64,000 bases of DNA from an uncultured Desulfobulbus sp. (GTDB lineage Bacteria > Desulfobacterota > Desulfobulbia > Desulfobulbales > Desulfobulbaceae): NCBI RefSeq assembly GCF_963665445.1, contig NZ_OY762276.1:4582601-4646600 (forward strand), read 5' to 3'. Positions 52,322-60,618 of this stretch are shown here, one piece after another; the stretch's first letter is position 1; every line of letters starts with the position of its first letter. Position numbers and translations under genes: made by a program. The notes under the pieces are model-generated. The model saw only the letters and a list, made by a program, of their open reading frames with translations, was not told where the DNA came from and did no database searches.

Positions 52322-53094
52322 AGGAGATATTTCCACACGAGGAGAATGACGAGATAGCTAAGCATTTCGGAGAGTTCAATGCTTGCCCCGATGGTGTCGC
52401 CGGTGATGCCGCCCAGGCGCTTCTTAAGGTAGAGGGCGAACCCGGTGGCCAGAGCGATCGACGGCAGCAGCAACAGCATGGCCACTGCCGGAATGATAGC
52501 GCCGCGTACGCCAAAGAGGGCGAGCAACAGCAGGGTAATGCCGAAGGAGAGCGCGCTTGCGGCCAGGGCCTGGGTGATCCCCATCTGGTTGACATAATCG
52601 CCGATGCCACGCACCTCGCGGGCATAGCGGGCGCTGGCCGAATGCCAGGTGAGGGCGGTCCGGCCGAGCACCGGGGTGGCGAGCACCGCGAACAGCGCAC
52701 CCTGGCCGGGTGTATCGGCCAGGAGGGTGACCTTGAGCAAAATGGTCAGGGAAAGGGCGATGACGCCGTTGGTGCCCAGGGTGGAATCGCGCATGATTTC
52801 CAGCATCCGTTCCCGGCTGCGGTAGCTGAACAGTCCGTCGGCGGTATCGGCGATGCCGTCGAGATGGAGCCCGCCGGTGACGGTAATCAGCATGATCACC
52901 GAAAACAGGGCCGCGACATCCCGACTCAGCCAGGTATCGGCCAGGGCGAAAACCAGGGCCCCGGGCAGTGCGGCCAGCAGGCCGACCAAGGGCATCCACT
53001 TCATGCCTTGGACAAAATGGTCGGCCGTGAACTCGACCGACAGGGGGATGGGAAAGCGGGTCATGAACTGGATCATGAGAATGAGTGATTTCAC
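52318..53094 (-). CDS. cobS: Cobalamin synthase, adenosylcobinamide-GDP ribazoletransferase (CobS)
   Basis: CobS joins adenosylcobinamide-GDP and alpha-ribazole in the inner membrane. The 258-residue protein has about six hydrophobic helices. The family hallmark is VTGGLHLDGIADTADGLFSYRSRERMLEIMRDSTLGTNGVIAL, whose Asp-rich segment DGIADTADG binds magnesium and the GDP substrate. It overlaps cobU by 4 bases and cobC by 4. Confidence 0.95.
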   Translation of the reverse strand: MKSLILMIQFMTRFPIPLSVEFTADHFVQGMKWMPLVGLLAALPGALVFALADTWLSRDVAALFSVIMLITVTGGLHLDGIADTADGLFSYRSRERMLEIMRDSTLGTNGVIALSLTILLKVTLLADTPGQGALFAVLATPVLGRTALTWHSASARYAREVRGIGDYVNQMGITQALAASALSFGITLLLLALFGVRGAIIPAVAMLLLLPSIALATGFALYLKKRLGGITGDTIGASIELSEMLSYLVILLVWKYLL

Positions 53095-53660
53095 CGGGGA
53101 CCTCCCTTGATGCGAACCGGGATCCCGGCAACCACCAGATAGACCTCATCGGCGGCGGCGGCCATGCGCTGGTTGACCCGTCCGGCGCAGTCGCGGAAAA
53201 AACGCGACAGCGGCGAAATCGGGACGATGCCGTAGCCTACCTCGTTGCTGACCGCCACCAGATCGGCGCTGCTCTCCGCGGTGATGGTGAGCAACGCCTG
53301 AATTTCACTGAGGATATCTGCTTCGATTTCATTGAGTTGCGCAACCTGCGGAGGATCCCAATCGATGGCGTGGGCCAGGATACGGTTGGTGATCATCACC
53401 GTCAGGCAGTCCAGAAGCAGGGCGTCGACCCGATTGCCCTGGGCGGCAACCACCTGGGACGGATCGGTGGGGGATTCAAAGGTCTGCCAGGAGGAGGGGC
53501 GCTGCAGACGATGCTTGGCTATCCGATCCTCCATCTCCGCATCAAAGGCGCGGGCCGTGGCGATATAGGCGATTTCTTGGCCCAGCCCCGTAACCAATTC
53601 TTCGGCAAAACTACTTTTGCCGCTTCTCGCTCCACCGGTGACCAGGATTACACGTCCCAT
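53091..53660 (-). CDS. cobU: Adenosylcobinamide kinase / GTP:adenosylcobinamide-phosphate guanylyltransferase (CobU)
   Basis: CobU phosphorylates adenosylcobinamide and adds GMP. The 189-residue protein has the P-loop VTGGARSGKSSFAEEL (residues 7-22), AYIATARAFDAEMEDRIAKH with the His that takes GMP in the family, and LLLDCLTVMITNRIL. VAVSNEVGYGIVPISPLSRFFRDCAG is also strongly conserved. It is the first gene behind the second cobalamin riboswitch. Confidence 0.94.
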   Translation of the reverse strand: MGRVILVTGGARSGKSSFAEELVTGLGQEIAYIATARAFDAEMEDRIAKHRLQRPSSWQTFESPTDPSQVVAAQGNRVDALLLDCLTVMITNRILAHAIDWDPPQVAQLNEIEADILSEIQALLTITAESSADLVAVSNEVGYGIVPISPLSRFFRDCAGRVNQRMAAAADEVYLVVAGIPVRIKGGPR

Positions 53661-53796
53661 ACAAGCACCTCAGATAGTTGCCGGACAATCAACAGCTGCC
53701 GCGGCAGGGTTGCATTTGCAGAGTGAAACGTGAGACCACGGTTATTCAGTGCCGTGAGGCGGCGCCGTTGTCTTATTCCACGAAGACTCACGTTGA

Positions 53797-53905
53797 CTGG
53801 GAGTGTCTGGCTTATCCGCCCGGGCGGAATCACAGTTGCGGGACAGCACGGGGATCGCACCCGTTTCCTCCAAAAGATGCTGTTCGGCCTCGAACCGGAA
53901 CGCAG
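53797..53905 (-). promoter_or_regulatory. Cobalamin riboswitch upstream of cobU
   Basis: On the minus strand: GGAGGAAACGGGTGCGATCCCCGTGC, then the highly conserved GCTGTCCCGCAACTGTGA, a TCCGC/GCGGA hairpin, and AAGCCAGACACTC (53813-53801). A GTTCG/CGAAC hairpin precedes the core. Downstream, AACGTGAG can pair with CTCACGTT or partly with a second CTCACGG, so the platform has alternative helices. With no T-rich terminator seen before cobU, control is probably translational. Confidence 0.9.
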
Positions 53906-54008
53906 GCAGGTATATATCGGATTTGCACACAAAAAGATAGGGCCAATTACAATGAAATACCCCTGAGGCAGGTGGGTCCGCACGGGCTGGCGGATAGAAT
54001 GGCCGCTC

Positions 54009-54446
54009 CTAACGGCAGGCAAAGAAGGTGACGTAGGTGCCGACCTGGGCGATCCCGGCAGAGCGGATCTGTTCATGGAGCATATTCTCGTCATGACCGC
54101 GGGAGTGACGCCAGGCATCGAACTGTTTGATCGGCGTGTTGTAGTTCCAGCCCACGTTTTCAACGCACAGGCGCCGACCCGAACGGCGAAAACGGTCTTG
54201 AAACCCCTGATGACTCATCCGCTTGTGGCGAAACATGTCAAAGCTGTGCTTGCGGGCCAGATGGTTGAGGCGTGCATCGAAGTGAAGAGGTGGCAGGTTG
54301 TAATAGCGCCGGTAGTTGTTGATCAAATCAAGGAGGTTTGCCGCATAGGGCGTAATGAGCTGCTCTTCCTGTGAACGGCTTTGCGCGGATTTGACCGGCA
54401 GGATCGTCAGGAAAATCAGGGAGAGGAGGACAAGGACAGAGCGCAT
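54009..54446 (-). CDS. Exported CAP/SCP-domain protein
   Basis: The 145-residue protein has a signal peptide (SVLVLLSLIFLTILPVKSA) and a CAP-superfamily core: LLDLINNYRRYYNLPPLHFDARLNHLARKHSFDM, FRHKRMSHQGFQDRFR, CVENVGWNYN and WRHSRGHDENML. His residues in RMSHQG and SRGHDEN fit the CAP cavity. Function in bacteria is poorly known. It lies upstream of the cobU riboswitch on the same strand and is probably an independent unit. Confidence 0.85.
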   Translation of the reverse strand: MRSVLVLLSLIFLTILPVKSAQSRSQEEQLITPYAANLLDLINNYRRYYNLPPLHFDARLNHLARKHSFDMFRHKRMSHQGFQDRFRRSGRRLCVENVGWNYNTPIKQFDAWRHSRGHDENMLHEQIRSAGIAQVGTYVTFFACR

Positions 54447-54830
54447 GACTGTGAGTTGGTTGCAGTTAAAGCCAAGGGGGTGGGTATCATTGACGGGCCG
54501 GGAACGAGGAAAGCCATGCTCCCACTATAAGGTGGCTCCCCAAAAATGACAACGGCAACCAACGGGCCTTAGCTTGACGAAGGACGTGCTGCACTGATTT
54601 TCGATTTTTTCCCTTTACCGGGGTGTGTGGCCATTGCTGGGGGCGATTCTGGCTATAACTATTCGGAAATTTATATTTTTTTCTATGTGTGCTCCCCGTG
54701 TTTTTTGGCGTTTTCCCTGATGCTTTTCTCGGGAAAATGCGCCAACGGGGTTGTTTGTTGCATTGATGTTTCATATAGTAAATGTTTATGCATGCAAATA
54801 AAGACCAAAAAAGTTGAACCGGGAGCCATT
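54447..54830. other. 384-base divergent intergenic region
   Basis: It lies between the CAP-domain gene (minus) and the proV-like gene (plus). No supported gene is seen. A sigma-70-like site for the transporter is listed separately. An AT-rich stretch near 54640-54690 may be upstream promoter sequence. Confidence 0.4.
54751..54779 (+). promoter_or_regulatory. Putative sigma-70 promoter of the proVWX-like operon
   Basis: TTGTTT (54751-54756) and TATAGT (54774-54779) are spaced by exactly 17 bases, about 50 bases before the GTG start at 54831. Found by eye only. Confidence 0.45.
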
Positions 54831-56018
54831 GTGAAACTACGGGTGAAAAATCTCTATAAAGTTTTTGGCGCCAACCCGGAAAAGGGCGTTGATGCGGCCA
54901 GAAAGGGCATGGGCAAGGAAGAAATCATGTCCCGTTACAAGCTGGCCCTGGGAGTTAACGACGTCAGTTTTGAGGTAGGCGCTGCGGAAATCTTAGTCAT
55001 CATGGGTCTGTCCGGAAGCGGCAAATCCACTCTGGTGCGTTGTCTCAATCGACTGATTGAACCGACCGCCGGGACGGTGGAGATCGATGGAATCGATGTC
55101 ACCAAGTTGAACGAACATGACTTGCGGCTGTTGCGAATGGAGAAAGTAGGCATGGTTTTTCAGAATTTCGCCCTCTTTCCCCATCGAACGGTGCAGAAAA
55201 ATGTCGAATACGGCCTGGAGATTCAGGGCGTGCCCCAGGCCGAACGGGCGGAAAAGGCACGGCAGGCCATTGAGCTGGTCGGATTATCCGGCTGGGAGGG
55301 ATACCGTCCGGAAAACCTCAGCGGCGGCATGCAGCAACGCGTCGGTCTGGCCCGGGCCCTGGCCTCTGGGGCGGACGTGCTGTTGATGGACGAGGCCTTC
55401 AGCGCCCTCGACCCCCTGATCAAGCGCGAGATGCAGGACGAACTGCTCGCCCTCCAGGATCGGGTCGGCAAGACCATCATCTTCATCACCCACGACCTGG
55501 ACGAGGCGCTCAAGCTCGGGGATCGGATCATCATCATGAAGGATGGCCGGGCGGTTCAGCTCGGAACACCGGAAGAGATCCTCACCAATCCTGCCAACGA
55601 CTATGTGGAGAAGTTTGTCCAGGATGTGGATATCACCAAGGTGTTGACCGTGTCCAAGGTCATGCGCAAGGCCATCAGCATTACCCATCCCAAGGACGGT
55701 CCCAAGACGGTCATCCACAAGATGCACGAGGAGGGGCTTTCGCGCCTGATGGTGGTGGGCAAGGATCGCAAGCTCATCGGCCAGGTTGAGGTGGAAGCGG
55801 TGACCGCGGCCATCAAGCGGGGGGAGACCACCCTTGAGCACGTCATTGACCGCGAGGTGACCACGGTCCATCCGGACGACAACGTCAGCTGCCTCTTTCC
55901 GGTCAAGAAGTATCCCATTGCCGTGGTCAACGAGGAGAACAGGTTACTGGGCATCGTCAAGAGGGGATCGCTCCTCTCGGGCATTGCCGATTTTGGAGGA
56001 ACCAATGGAAATCAGTAA
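54831..56018 (+). CDS. proV: Glycine-betaine-type ABC transporter ATPase with CBS domains (ProV-like)
   Basis: The 395-residue product starts at GTG 54831 with GGGAG upstream; ATG 54792 and 54627 are in frame but lack a ribosome-binding site, and the family starts near LRVKNLYKVFG. Walker A GLSGSGKST lies at about 59-67, signature ENLSGGMQQRVGLARALA and Walker B DVLLMDEAFSALDPL follow. Two CBS repeats occupy the last 120 residues (SKVMRKAISITHPKDGP to LEHVIDREVTTVHPDDNV), which sense ionic strength in OpuA. It drives uptake of betaine-like osmolytes. Confidence 0.93.
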   Translation: MKLRVKNLYKVFGANPEKGVDAARKGMGKEEIMSRYKLALGVNDVSFEVGAAEILVIMGLSGSGKSTLVRCLNRLIEPTAGTVEIDGIDVTKLNEHDLRLLRMEKVGMVFQNFALFPHRTVQKNVEYGLEIQGVPQAERAEKARQAIELVGLSGWEGYRPENLSGGMQQRVGLARALASGADVLLMDEAFSALDPLIKREMQDELLALQDRVGKTIIFITHDLDEALKLGDRIIIMKDGRAVQLGTPEEILTNPANDYVEKFVQDVDITKVLTVSKVMRKAISITHPKDGPKTVIHKMHEEGLSRLMVVGKDRKLIGQVEVEAVTAAIKRGETTLEHVIDREVTTVHPDDNVSCLFPVKKYPIAVVNEENRLLGIVKRGSLLSGIADFGGTNGNQ

Positions 56019-56847
56019 GTTGCCGATTGGTGAGTGGATCGAGCAGGTCATCGAATTCCTCACTAACCACATTGCCTTTCTCACCCACTTTGTTTCCTCC
56101 TTGATCGAGGCGGGGCTGGATCTTTTTGTCGAGTGGGTGATGTACGTTCCGCCCTGGGCGGTGATTTTCGTCCTCGCCCTGGCGGCCTGGGCAATTTCCA
56201 ACCGTAAGGTGGCCCTGGGAACCCTGCTGGGTTTGGGGCTTATCTGGAACCTCGGTCTGTGGGAGGCCACGGTTTCCACCCTGGCCCTGGTGCTCATCTC
56301 CACCTGTTTTTCGGTTCTGGTCGGCGTGCCCTTCGGCGTCCTCTCGGCCCTGTTTCCCCTGGTGCGCAAGGTGGTGATGCCGGTTCTCGATTTCATGCAG
56401 ACCATGCCGGCCTTTGTCTATCTCATTCCCGCCATACCCTTTTTCGGCCTTGGGCCGGTGGCGGCGATCTTCACCACCATGGTCTTTGCCATGCCGCCGT
56501 CGATCCGCATGACCTGCCTGGGGATTCAGCAGGTGCCGGAAAACCTGATCGAGGCCGCGGATGCCTTTGGTTCGACCACCGGGCAGAAATTGTTCAAGCT
56601 GCAGCTGCCCCTGGCTGCCCCAACCATCATGGCGGGCATCAATCAGACCATCATGCTGTCGCTGTCCATGGTGGTGATCGCGGCCATGATCGGCGCCGGC
56701 GGTCTGGGCGGCGAGGTATGGCGCGCTATTCAACGTCTGTGGATGGGACGTGGTTTCGAAGCGGGGATCGCGGTGGTGATCATCGCCATGATCCTCGATC
56801 GAACCACGCAAAATATCAATTTGGCTAAATTTCGGAGGAAAGGATGA
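56005..56847 (+). CDS. proW: Glycine-betaine-type ABC permease (ProW-like)
   Basis: The 280-residue protein starts at ATG 56005, 4 bases after GGAGGA, and overlaps proV by 14 bases. It has about six to seven membrane helices and the ATPase-coupling loop EAADAFGSTTGQKLFKLQLPLAAPTIMAGINQTIM. LDFMQTMPAFVYLIPAIPFFGLGPVAAIF is typical of ProW/OpuAB. An N-terminal amphipathic stretch precedes the first helix, as in ProW. Confidence 0.93.
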   Translation: MEISKLPIGEWIEQVIEFLTNHIAFLTHFVSSLIEAGLDLFVEWVMYVPPWAVIFVLALAAWAISNRKVALGTLLGLGLIWNLGLWEATVSTLALVLISTCFSVLVGVPFGVLSALFPLVRKVVMPVLDFMQTMPAFVYLIPAIPFFGLGPVAAIFTTMVFAMPPSIRMTCLGIQQVPENLIEAADAFGSTTGQKLFKLQLPLAAPTIMAGINQTIMLSLSMVVIAAMIGAGGLGGEVWRAIQRLWMGRGFEAGIAVVIIAMILDRTTQNINLAKFRRKG

Positions 56848-57695
56848 AACGTCTCTTGAAAATCTGTACCGCGCTTGTCGCGGCAAGCTGCTTCCTGGCC
56901 GGTTCCGCCCTGGCGGCGAAAAAGGCCCGTCTGGCCTACGTGGAATGGGCCCGGGCCGTGGCCATCACCCATGTTGCCGGGGAAATTCTCAAAAAAGAGG
57001 GCTACAAGGTCAAGCTGCAGTCCGTTGCCAATGCCGCCATGTGGGCCTCGGTGGCCAGCGGCGATTCGGATGCTTTGCTCTGTGCCTGGCTGCCGGTGAC
57101 CCATGCCGATCTCTATGCCCAATACAAGGACAAGATCGTTGATTTGGGGCCGAACTACACCGGCGCCAAGTTGGGCTTTGTCGTGCCGGACTATGTCACG
57201 ATCAACTCCGTGGCCGAGATGGCGGCCCATCTCAAGGATTTTGACGGCAGGATCGTCGGCATCGATCCCGGTGCGGGGATGTCCAAATCCATTGAGAAGG
57301 CCATCGCTGAGAACATTTCCGGCCTGGGAACATTCAAGTATATCAGCGGCAGCGACGCGATCATGGTGGCCAGCCTGGAGCAGGCGATCAAGCAGAAGCA
57401 GTGGATCGTCATTCCCGGATGGCAGCCCCACTGGATGTTTGGCCAGTGGAAGTTGAAAATTCTCGCCGATCCGGACGGCATCTTTGGTGGCGAGGAGACC
57501 ATCAACACCATCGTGCGCAAGGATCTGGAAAAGGACGATCCCGAGCTGTTTGCCTTCTTCAACAAGATCGATTGGAAACAACTGCCTTTGGATAGCGTCC
57601 TGGTGGACAACAAGAAGGGCATGGATCCGCGCAAAAGTGCGGCAAAGTACGTCGAGGCCAACTGGGCCAAGATTGAAGCGATGCTGAAAAAGTGA
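56844..57695 (+). CDS. proX: Glycine-betaine-type substrate-binding protein (ProX/OpuAC-like)
   Basis: The 283-residue protein has a signal peptide (LLKICTALVAASCFLAGSALA) and the OpuAC fold: ARLAYVEWARAVAITHVAGEILK, LLCAWLPVTHADLYAQY, IDPGAGMSKSIEKAI and VIPGWQPHWMFGQWKLKIL. Tryptophans in VEWAR, CAWLP and GWQPHWMF are candidates for the aromatic cage that binds quaternary ammonium compounds. ATG overlaps the proW stop as ATGA. Confidence 0.93.
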   Translation: MKRLLKICTALVAASCFLAGSALAAKKARLAYVEWARAVAITHVAGEILKKEGYKVKLQSVANAAMWASVASGDSDALLCAWLPVTHADLYAQYKDKIVDLGPNYTGAKLGFVVPDYVTINSVAEMAAHLKDFDGRIVGIDPGAGMSKSIEKAIAENISGLGTFKYISGSDAIMVASLEQAIKQKQWIVIPGWQPHWMFGQWKLKILADPDGIFGGEETINTIVRKDLEKDDPELFAFFNKIDWKQLPLDSVLVDNKKGMDPRKSAAKYVEANWAKIEAMLKK

Positions 57696-57700
57696 TGGCT

Positions 57701-57787
57701 TCGTAAAAAGCCAGCAACCTCAAATTCACATATTGTGAAATCAGTATGTTACGGAGCTCGAAACGTCGTTCTCGAGGCTTTTTACGA
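57701..57787. repeat. TIR element, copy 2, 87 bp
   Basis: TCGTAAAAAGCC (57701-57712) and GGCTTTTTACGA (57776-57787) are perfect 12-bp inverted repeats. The interior GTTACGGAGCTCGAAACGTC matches copy 1. The right end also folds on itself as GTCGTTCTCG/CGAGAACGAC. It lies 6 bases after the proX stop. Confidence 0.75.
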
Positions 57788-57861
57788 GAACGACAAAAAA
57801 TAAGCAGGACCAAGCCGCGGGGCCGCGAATGCGGCTCTTCGTGCTGGCTGAGGACTTCAAA

Positions 57862-57907
57862 AAGGGAATTTTCCTACACAACTGGGTGGGAGAATTCCCT
57901 TTTTTTA
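57862..57907 (+). terminator. Intrinsic terminator after the proVWX-like operon
   Basis: AAGGGAATTTTCC pairs with GGGAGAATTCCCTT, with one bulge, and is followed by a run of T ending near 57906. Confidence 0.8.
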
Positions 57908-57928
57908 TGGAGGAGTCCAGGGCCGGGG

Positions 57929-58384
57929 TTAGCCCGGCAGTTCGATCTTTTTGACCTCCGGATCGAGCGAGCTGATGATCTGATCCAGGGCAAGGGTGAT
58001 GTCAGCAAGCTTTGCAAGGCTGATCTTGTTGGCGTCGAAAAAGGAGTCGGTCTCCAGAACCTGGAGCAGTTGGCCGGCATATTCACGGCCGGTTTCGGTG
58101 AAGTCTATATAGACTGTGCGCCGATCACCGCTTTTGCGAATGCGTTGCAAGAGCCCCTTGTTCTCCAACCGGTCGACAATACCGGTCATGGCGGAGTTGT
58201 TCATGTTGAGCTTGCGCGTCAGGTCGGTGAGGGTAGTGCTGCCGTTGACGTACATCTCCCCCAAACAGAGCAGCTGCGGCAGGGTGACATGGTATTTGTT
58301 GTCAAGATATTTCGAGTATTTATCGAGTGATCTTGAAAGTTTGCGGATCTTGACGATGATCTGGATGGCTGGCGTGTTCAACAT
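57929..58384 (-). CDS. MarR-family transcriptional regulator
   Basis: The 151-residue protein starts at ATG 58384; a frame opening at 58501 runs through the repeat. It has the winged-helix core: KYHVTLPQLLCLGEMYVNGSTTLTDLTRKLNMNNSAMTGIVDRLENKGLLQRIRKSGDRRTVYIDFTETGREY. The Asp-Arg-Arg wing motif (SGDRRTVYI) is intact. Dimer helices flank the domain. Targets are unknown; the convergent proVWX-like operon is a possibility only. Repeat copy 3 ends 8 bases upstream of the start and may contain its promoter. Confidence 0.88.
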   Translation of the reverse strand: MLNTPAIQIIVKIRKLSRSLDKYSKYLDNKYHVTLPQLLCLGEMYVNGSTTLTDLTRKLNMNNSAMTGIVDRLENKGLLQRIRKSGDRRTVYIDFTETGREYAGQLLQVLETDSFFDANKISLAKLADITLALDQIISSLDPEVKKIELPG

Positions 58385-58391
58385 GCGTGTT

Positions 58392-58480
58392 CTCGCAAAA
58401 AGCCGCGGAAATGATGTCCCGTACCATGTTGCAGACTGTTGATGAGATGCATTGCGTTTCGTTGCTCGGATTTTTGCGAG
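58392..58480. repeat. TIR element, copy 3, 89 bp
   Basis: CTCGCAAAAAGCCG (58392-58405) and CGGATTTTTGCGAG (58467-58480) are inverted repeats with one mismatch in 14. The right part (CGTTTCGTTGCTCGGATTTTTGCGAG) resembles the right part of copy 2. It lies directly upstream of the MarR gene. Confidence 0.65.
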
Positions 58481-58676
58481 TTGACCTGGTTCAATCCACA
58501 CCTTGCACGTTGCTCTTGCGCCGTACCTTCTTGCGATGAATGCGCGTCATGTTTGTTTGTGGAAATTGGCCGAGGTGATTGATAATCGGCGAATATATTT
58601 TTTTCTTTGGAACCGGTCAATCCAATAAATGCAGTCGGCTACGAGAATTTTCCCCCCAAAAAAAACGGGACTGCTT

Positions 58677-60356
58677 TCAAACAGAACTTTGCTCGGGCGA
58701 AAGGGCATGGATTGTCCGGGCAATGGCGGCATTGTACTCGTGTATCTGCCGCAGTCCATCCATGATCTCCATGTGGAGCGCATGGGTATGCCGGGATGCG
58801 GGAACCTTGTGGACCACCCGTTCCATATGGCGGAATTCCACATCCCGTTCAAGGCGAAAAAAATGGTCCTCCTCCCCAAGCAAAGAGGCTGCCTGTTGCG
58901 CATCCATCTCCCGCAAGGCATTGGTCAACAACTCGTTCTCCTTGAGGATATGGGTGTGCAGACCGACAATTTCTTTTTTTCCCTCCTCGGTCAAATCGAG
59001 TTTCAAGGCCTTTTTCTGCACAAGCAGACCCAGCAGTTTGACCTCGATCACGTCACCTATGGCCTCCTGAATTTTCACGATCTCCATGAGCGCAAAGGCC
59101 TCCTTCGATTCCCGTTCACTGAGCTGTTGTTCGACCGCCTTGAACAGAAATTCGGTCACCCGGCTTTCGAGGAAATCGATCTTGTTTTCACGCATATGGA
59201 TGGCCTGAACAGGGGACAGCTTGGGGAAAATACTGTCACAGGCAGGGGCCTCCCCGGTGAGCGAGGGGATGACTCCCTCGAGCATACGGCCGAGGATGGT
59301 ATTCATCCGCGCCATCTCGGCGCGGACCAAACCCAATGCCATGGAAGGGGGTTGCAGTGCCGAGGATCGAAGATACCACACGGCGGGGATGAGCCGTTGC
59401 TCTTCCGGGTTGTCCGGCAGCAGCAAGAGGACCAGGCGGGAAACAGCCGGCAGCAGGGGGAGGAAGAAAAGGGCCATCAACACGTTGTACAGGGTGTGGG
59501 CATTGGCGATCTGGCGCGGCAGATCGGCACCCGGAGAGAGCATGCGCACGAGTTGGACCGCTTCGGGAATCCAGAAGAGAAAAAAAAGGACGCTGCAGGC
59601 ATTGATCAGGATCTGTGCCAGGGACACGCGCCGTGCGGCACGAAAGGTACCGATGCTGGCGATTGCGCCGGTGATGCAGGTGCCGATGTTCGAACCAAAC
59701 ATCAAGGGAATGCTGGCTTCCAGGCTCAGGCTGTTCTGTTGCGCGAGCACAATGATGATTCCGACAAAGGCGCTGCTGCTCTGAATGACCGCCGTCACGC
59801 AAAGCCCCACAGCGACACTGATCAGCGGATTTTCCAGTTGGTGGAGCAGGGACAGCAGGGGGGGATAGCTGCGCAGTGGGGCCATGGCCTCGGACATCAA
59901 CTGCATGCCGAAAAACAGCAGACCAAAACCGGCGATGGCTTCTCCCCATTGGCGCATTCCGGCGGTTCTTCCAAGGAGTTTGAGGAAGAGGCCAAAGGCG
60001 AACAGCAACAGTGCATAGTCTTCGAGTTTAAAGGCGATGAGCTGGGCGGTGAAGGTGGTGCCGATCTCAGCGCCGAGGATGACGCCCACGACCTGGGTGT
60101 AGGTCACCATCTGGGCCTGGACCAAGCTGACCAGCATGACCATGATTGCGCTGCTTGACTGCACGACCATGGTGGCGAACGCCCCCACAAAAAGACCGGA
60201 AAAGCGGTTTGCGGTGAGGGCCGTCATCAGCGTACGAATACGTTCGCCGGACAACTTTTTCATGCCGTCGCTCATGGTGCTGATGCCATAGAGGAACATG
60301 GCCAAGCCACCGATAAAGGTGACCGCAATGGTAGAAAACGGGAGAGCTGTATTCAC
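58677..60356 (-). CDS. Na/Pi cotransporter family protein with PhoU-like tail
   Basis: The 559-residue membrane protein has two inverted copies of the NptA/PiT-like repeat. The first contains GLAMFLYGISTMSDGMKKLSG and VVQSSSAIMVMLVSL; the second contains FGMQLMSEAMAPL and AVIQSSSAFVGIIIVLA. The QSSS motifs mark the phosphate and sodium sites. GAEIGTTFTAQL and GSNIGTCITGAI are the paired signature loops. The C-terminal 200 residues are helical and PhoU-like. It should couple sodium to phosphate transport. Confidence 0.92.
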   Translation of the reverse strand: MNTALPFSTIAVTFIGGLAMFLYGISTMSDGMKKLSGERIRTLMTALTANRFSGLFVGAFATMVVQSSSAIMVMLVSLVQAQMVTYTQVVGVILGAEIGTTFTAQLIAFKLEDYALLLFAFGLFLKLLGRTAGMRQWGEAIAGFGLLFFGMQLMSEAMAPLRSYPPLLSLLHQLENPLISVAVGLCVTAVIQSSSAFVGIIIVLAQQNSLSLEASIPLMFGSNIGTCITGAIASIGTFRAARRVSLAQILINACSVLFFLFWIPEAVQLVRMLSPGADLPRQIANAHTLYNVLMALFFLPLLPAVSRLVLLLLPDNPEEQRLIPAVWYLRSSALQPPSMALGLVRAEMARMNTILGRMLEGVIPSLTGEAPACDSIFPKLSPVQAIHMRENKIDFLESRVTEFLFKAVEQQLSERESKEAFALMEIVKIQEAIGDVIEVKLLGLLVQKKALKLDLTEEGKKEIVGLHTHILKENELLTNALREMDAQQAASLLGEEDHFFRLERDVEFRHMERVVHKVPASRHTHALHMEIMDGLRQIHEYNAAIARTIHALSPEQSSV

Positions 60357-60618
60357 GGCATCGCAACGCCTTGGTCAGTGTCGTCGGCAATGAAAGGGGC
60401 TGATCCCCATCCAGTGCTTTTTTTGTCCGCAGCAAGGGGGAGAACCCCGCCTCTTTGGCGGGTGGGGGTAATGTGCTGATTAGCTTGAGACTATCCCGAA
60501 ATTGCATGACTTGGCAACGGAACTTTTCGAAAATCCATGGTTCCAAACTGGAACACCTGCGTCTGGAGGGAAAGCTTGCTTTTAAAACGCACCGGCAGCC
60601 AGGAAAGACGATGGCGGA

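Noticed and set aside
53648..54163. 171-codon minus-strand frame upstream of cobU
   Set aside because: It covers the cobalamin riboswitch and the end of the CAP-domain gene; the conserved RNA core explains the sequence better.
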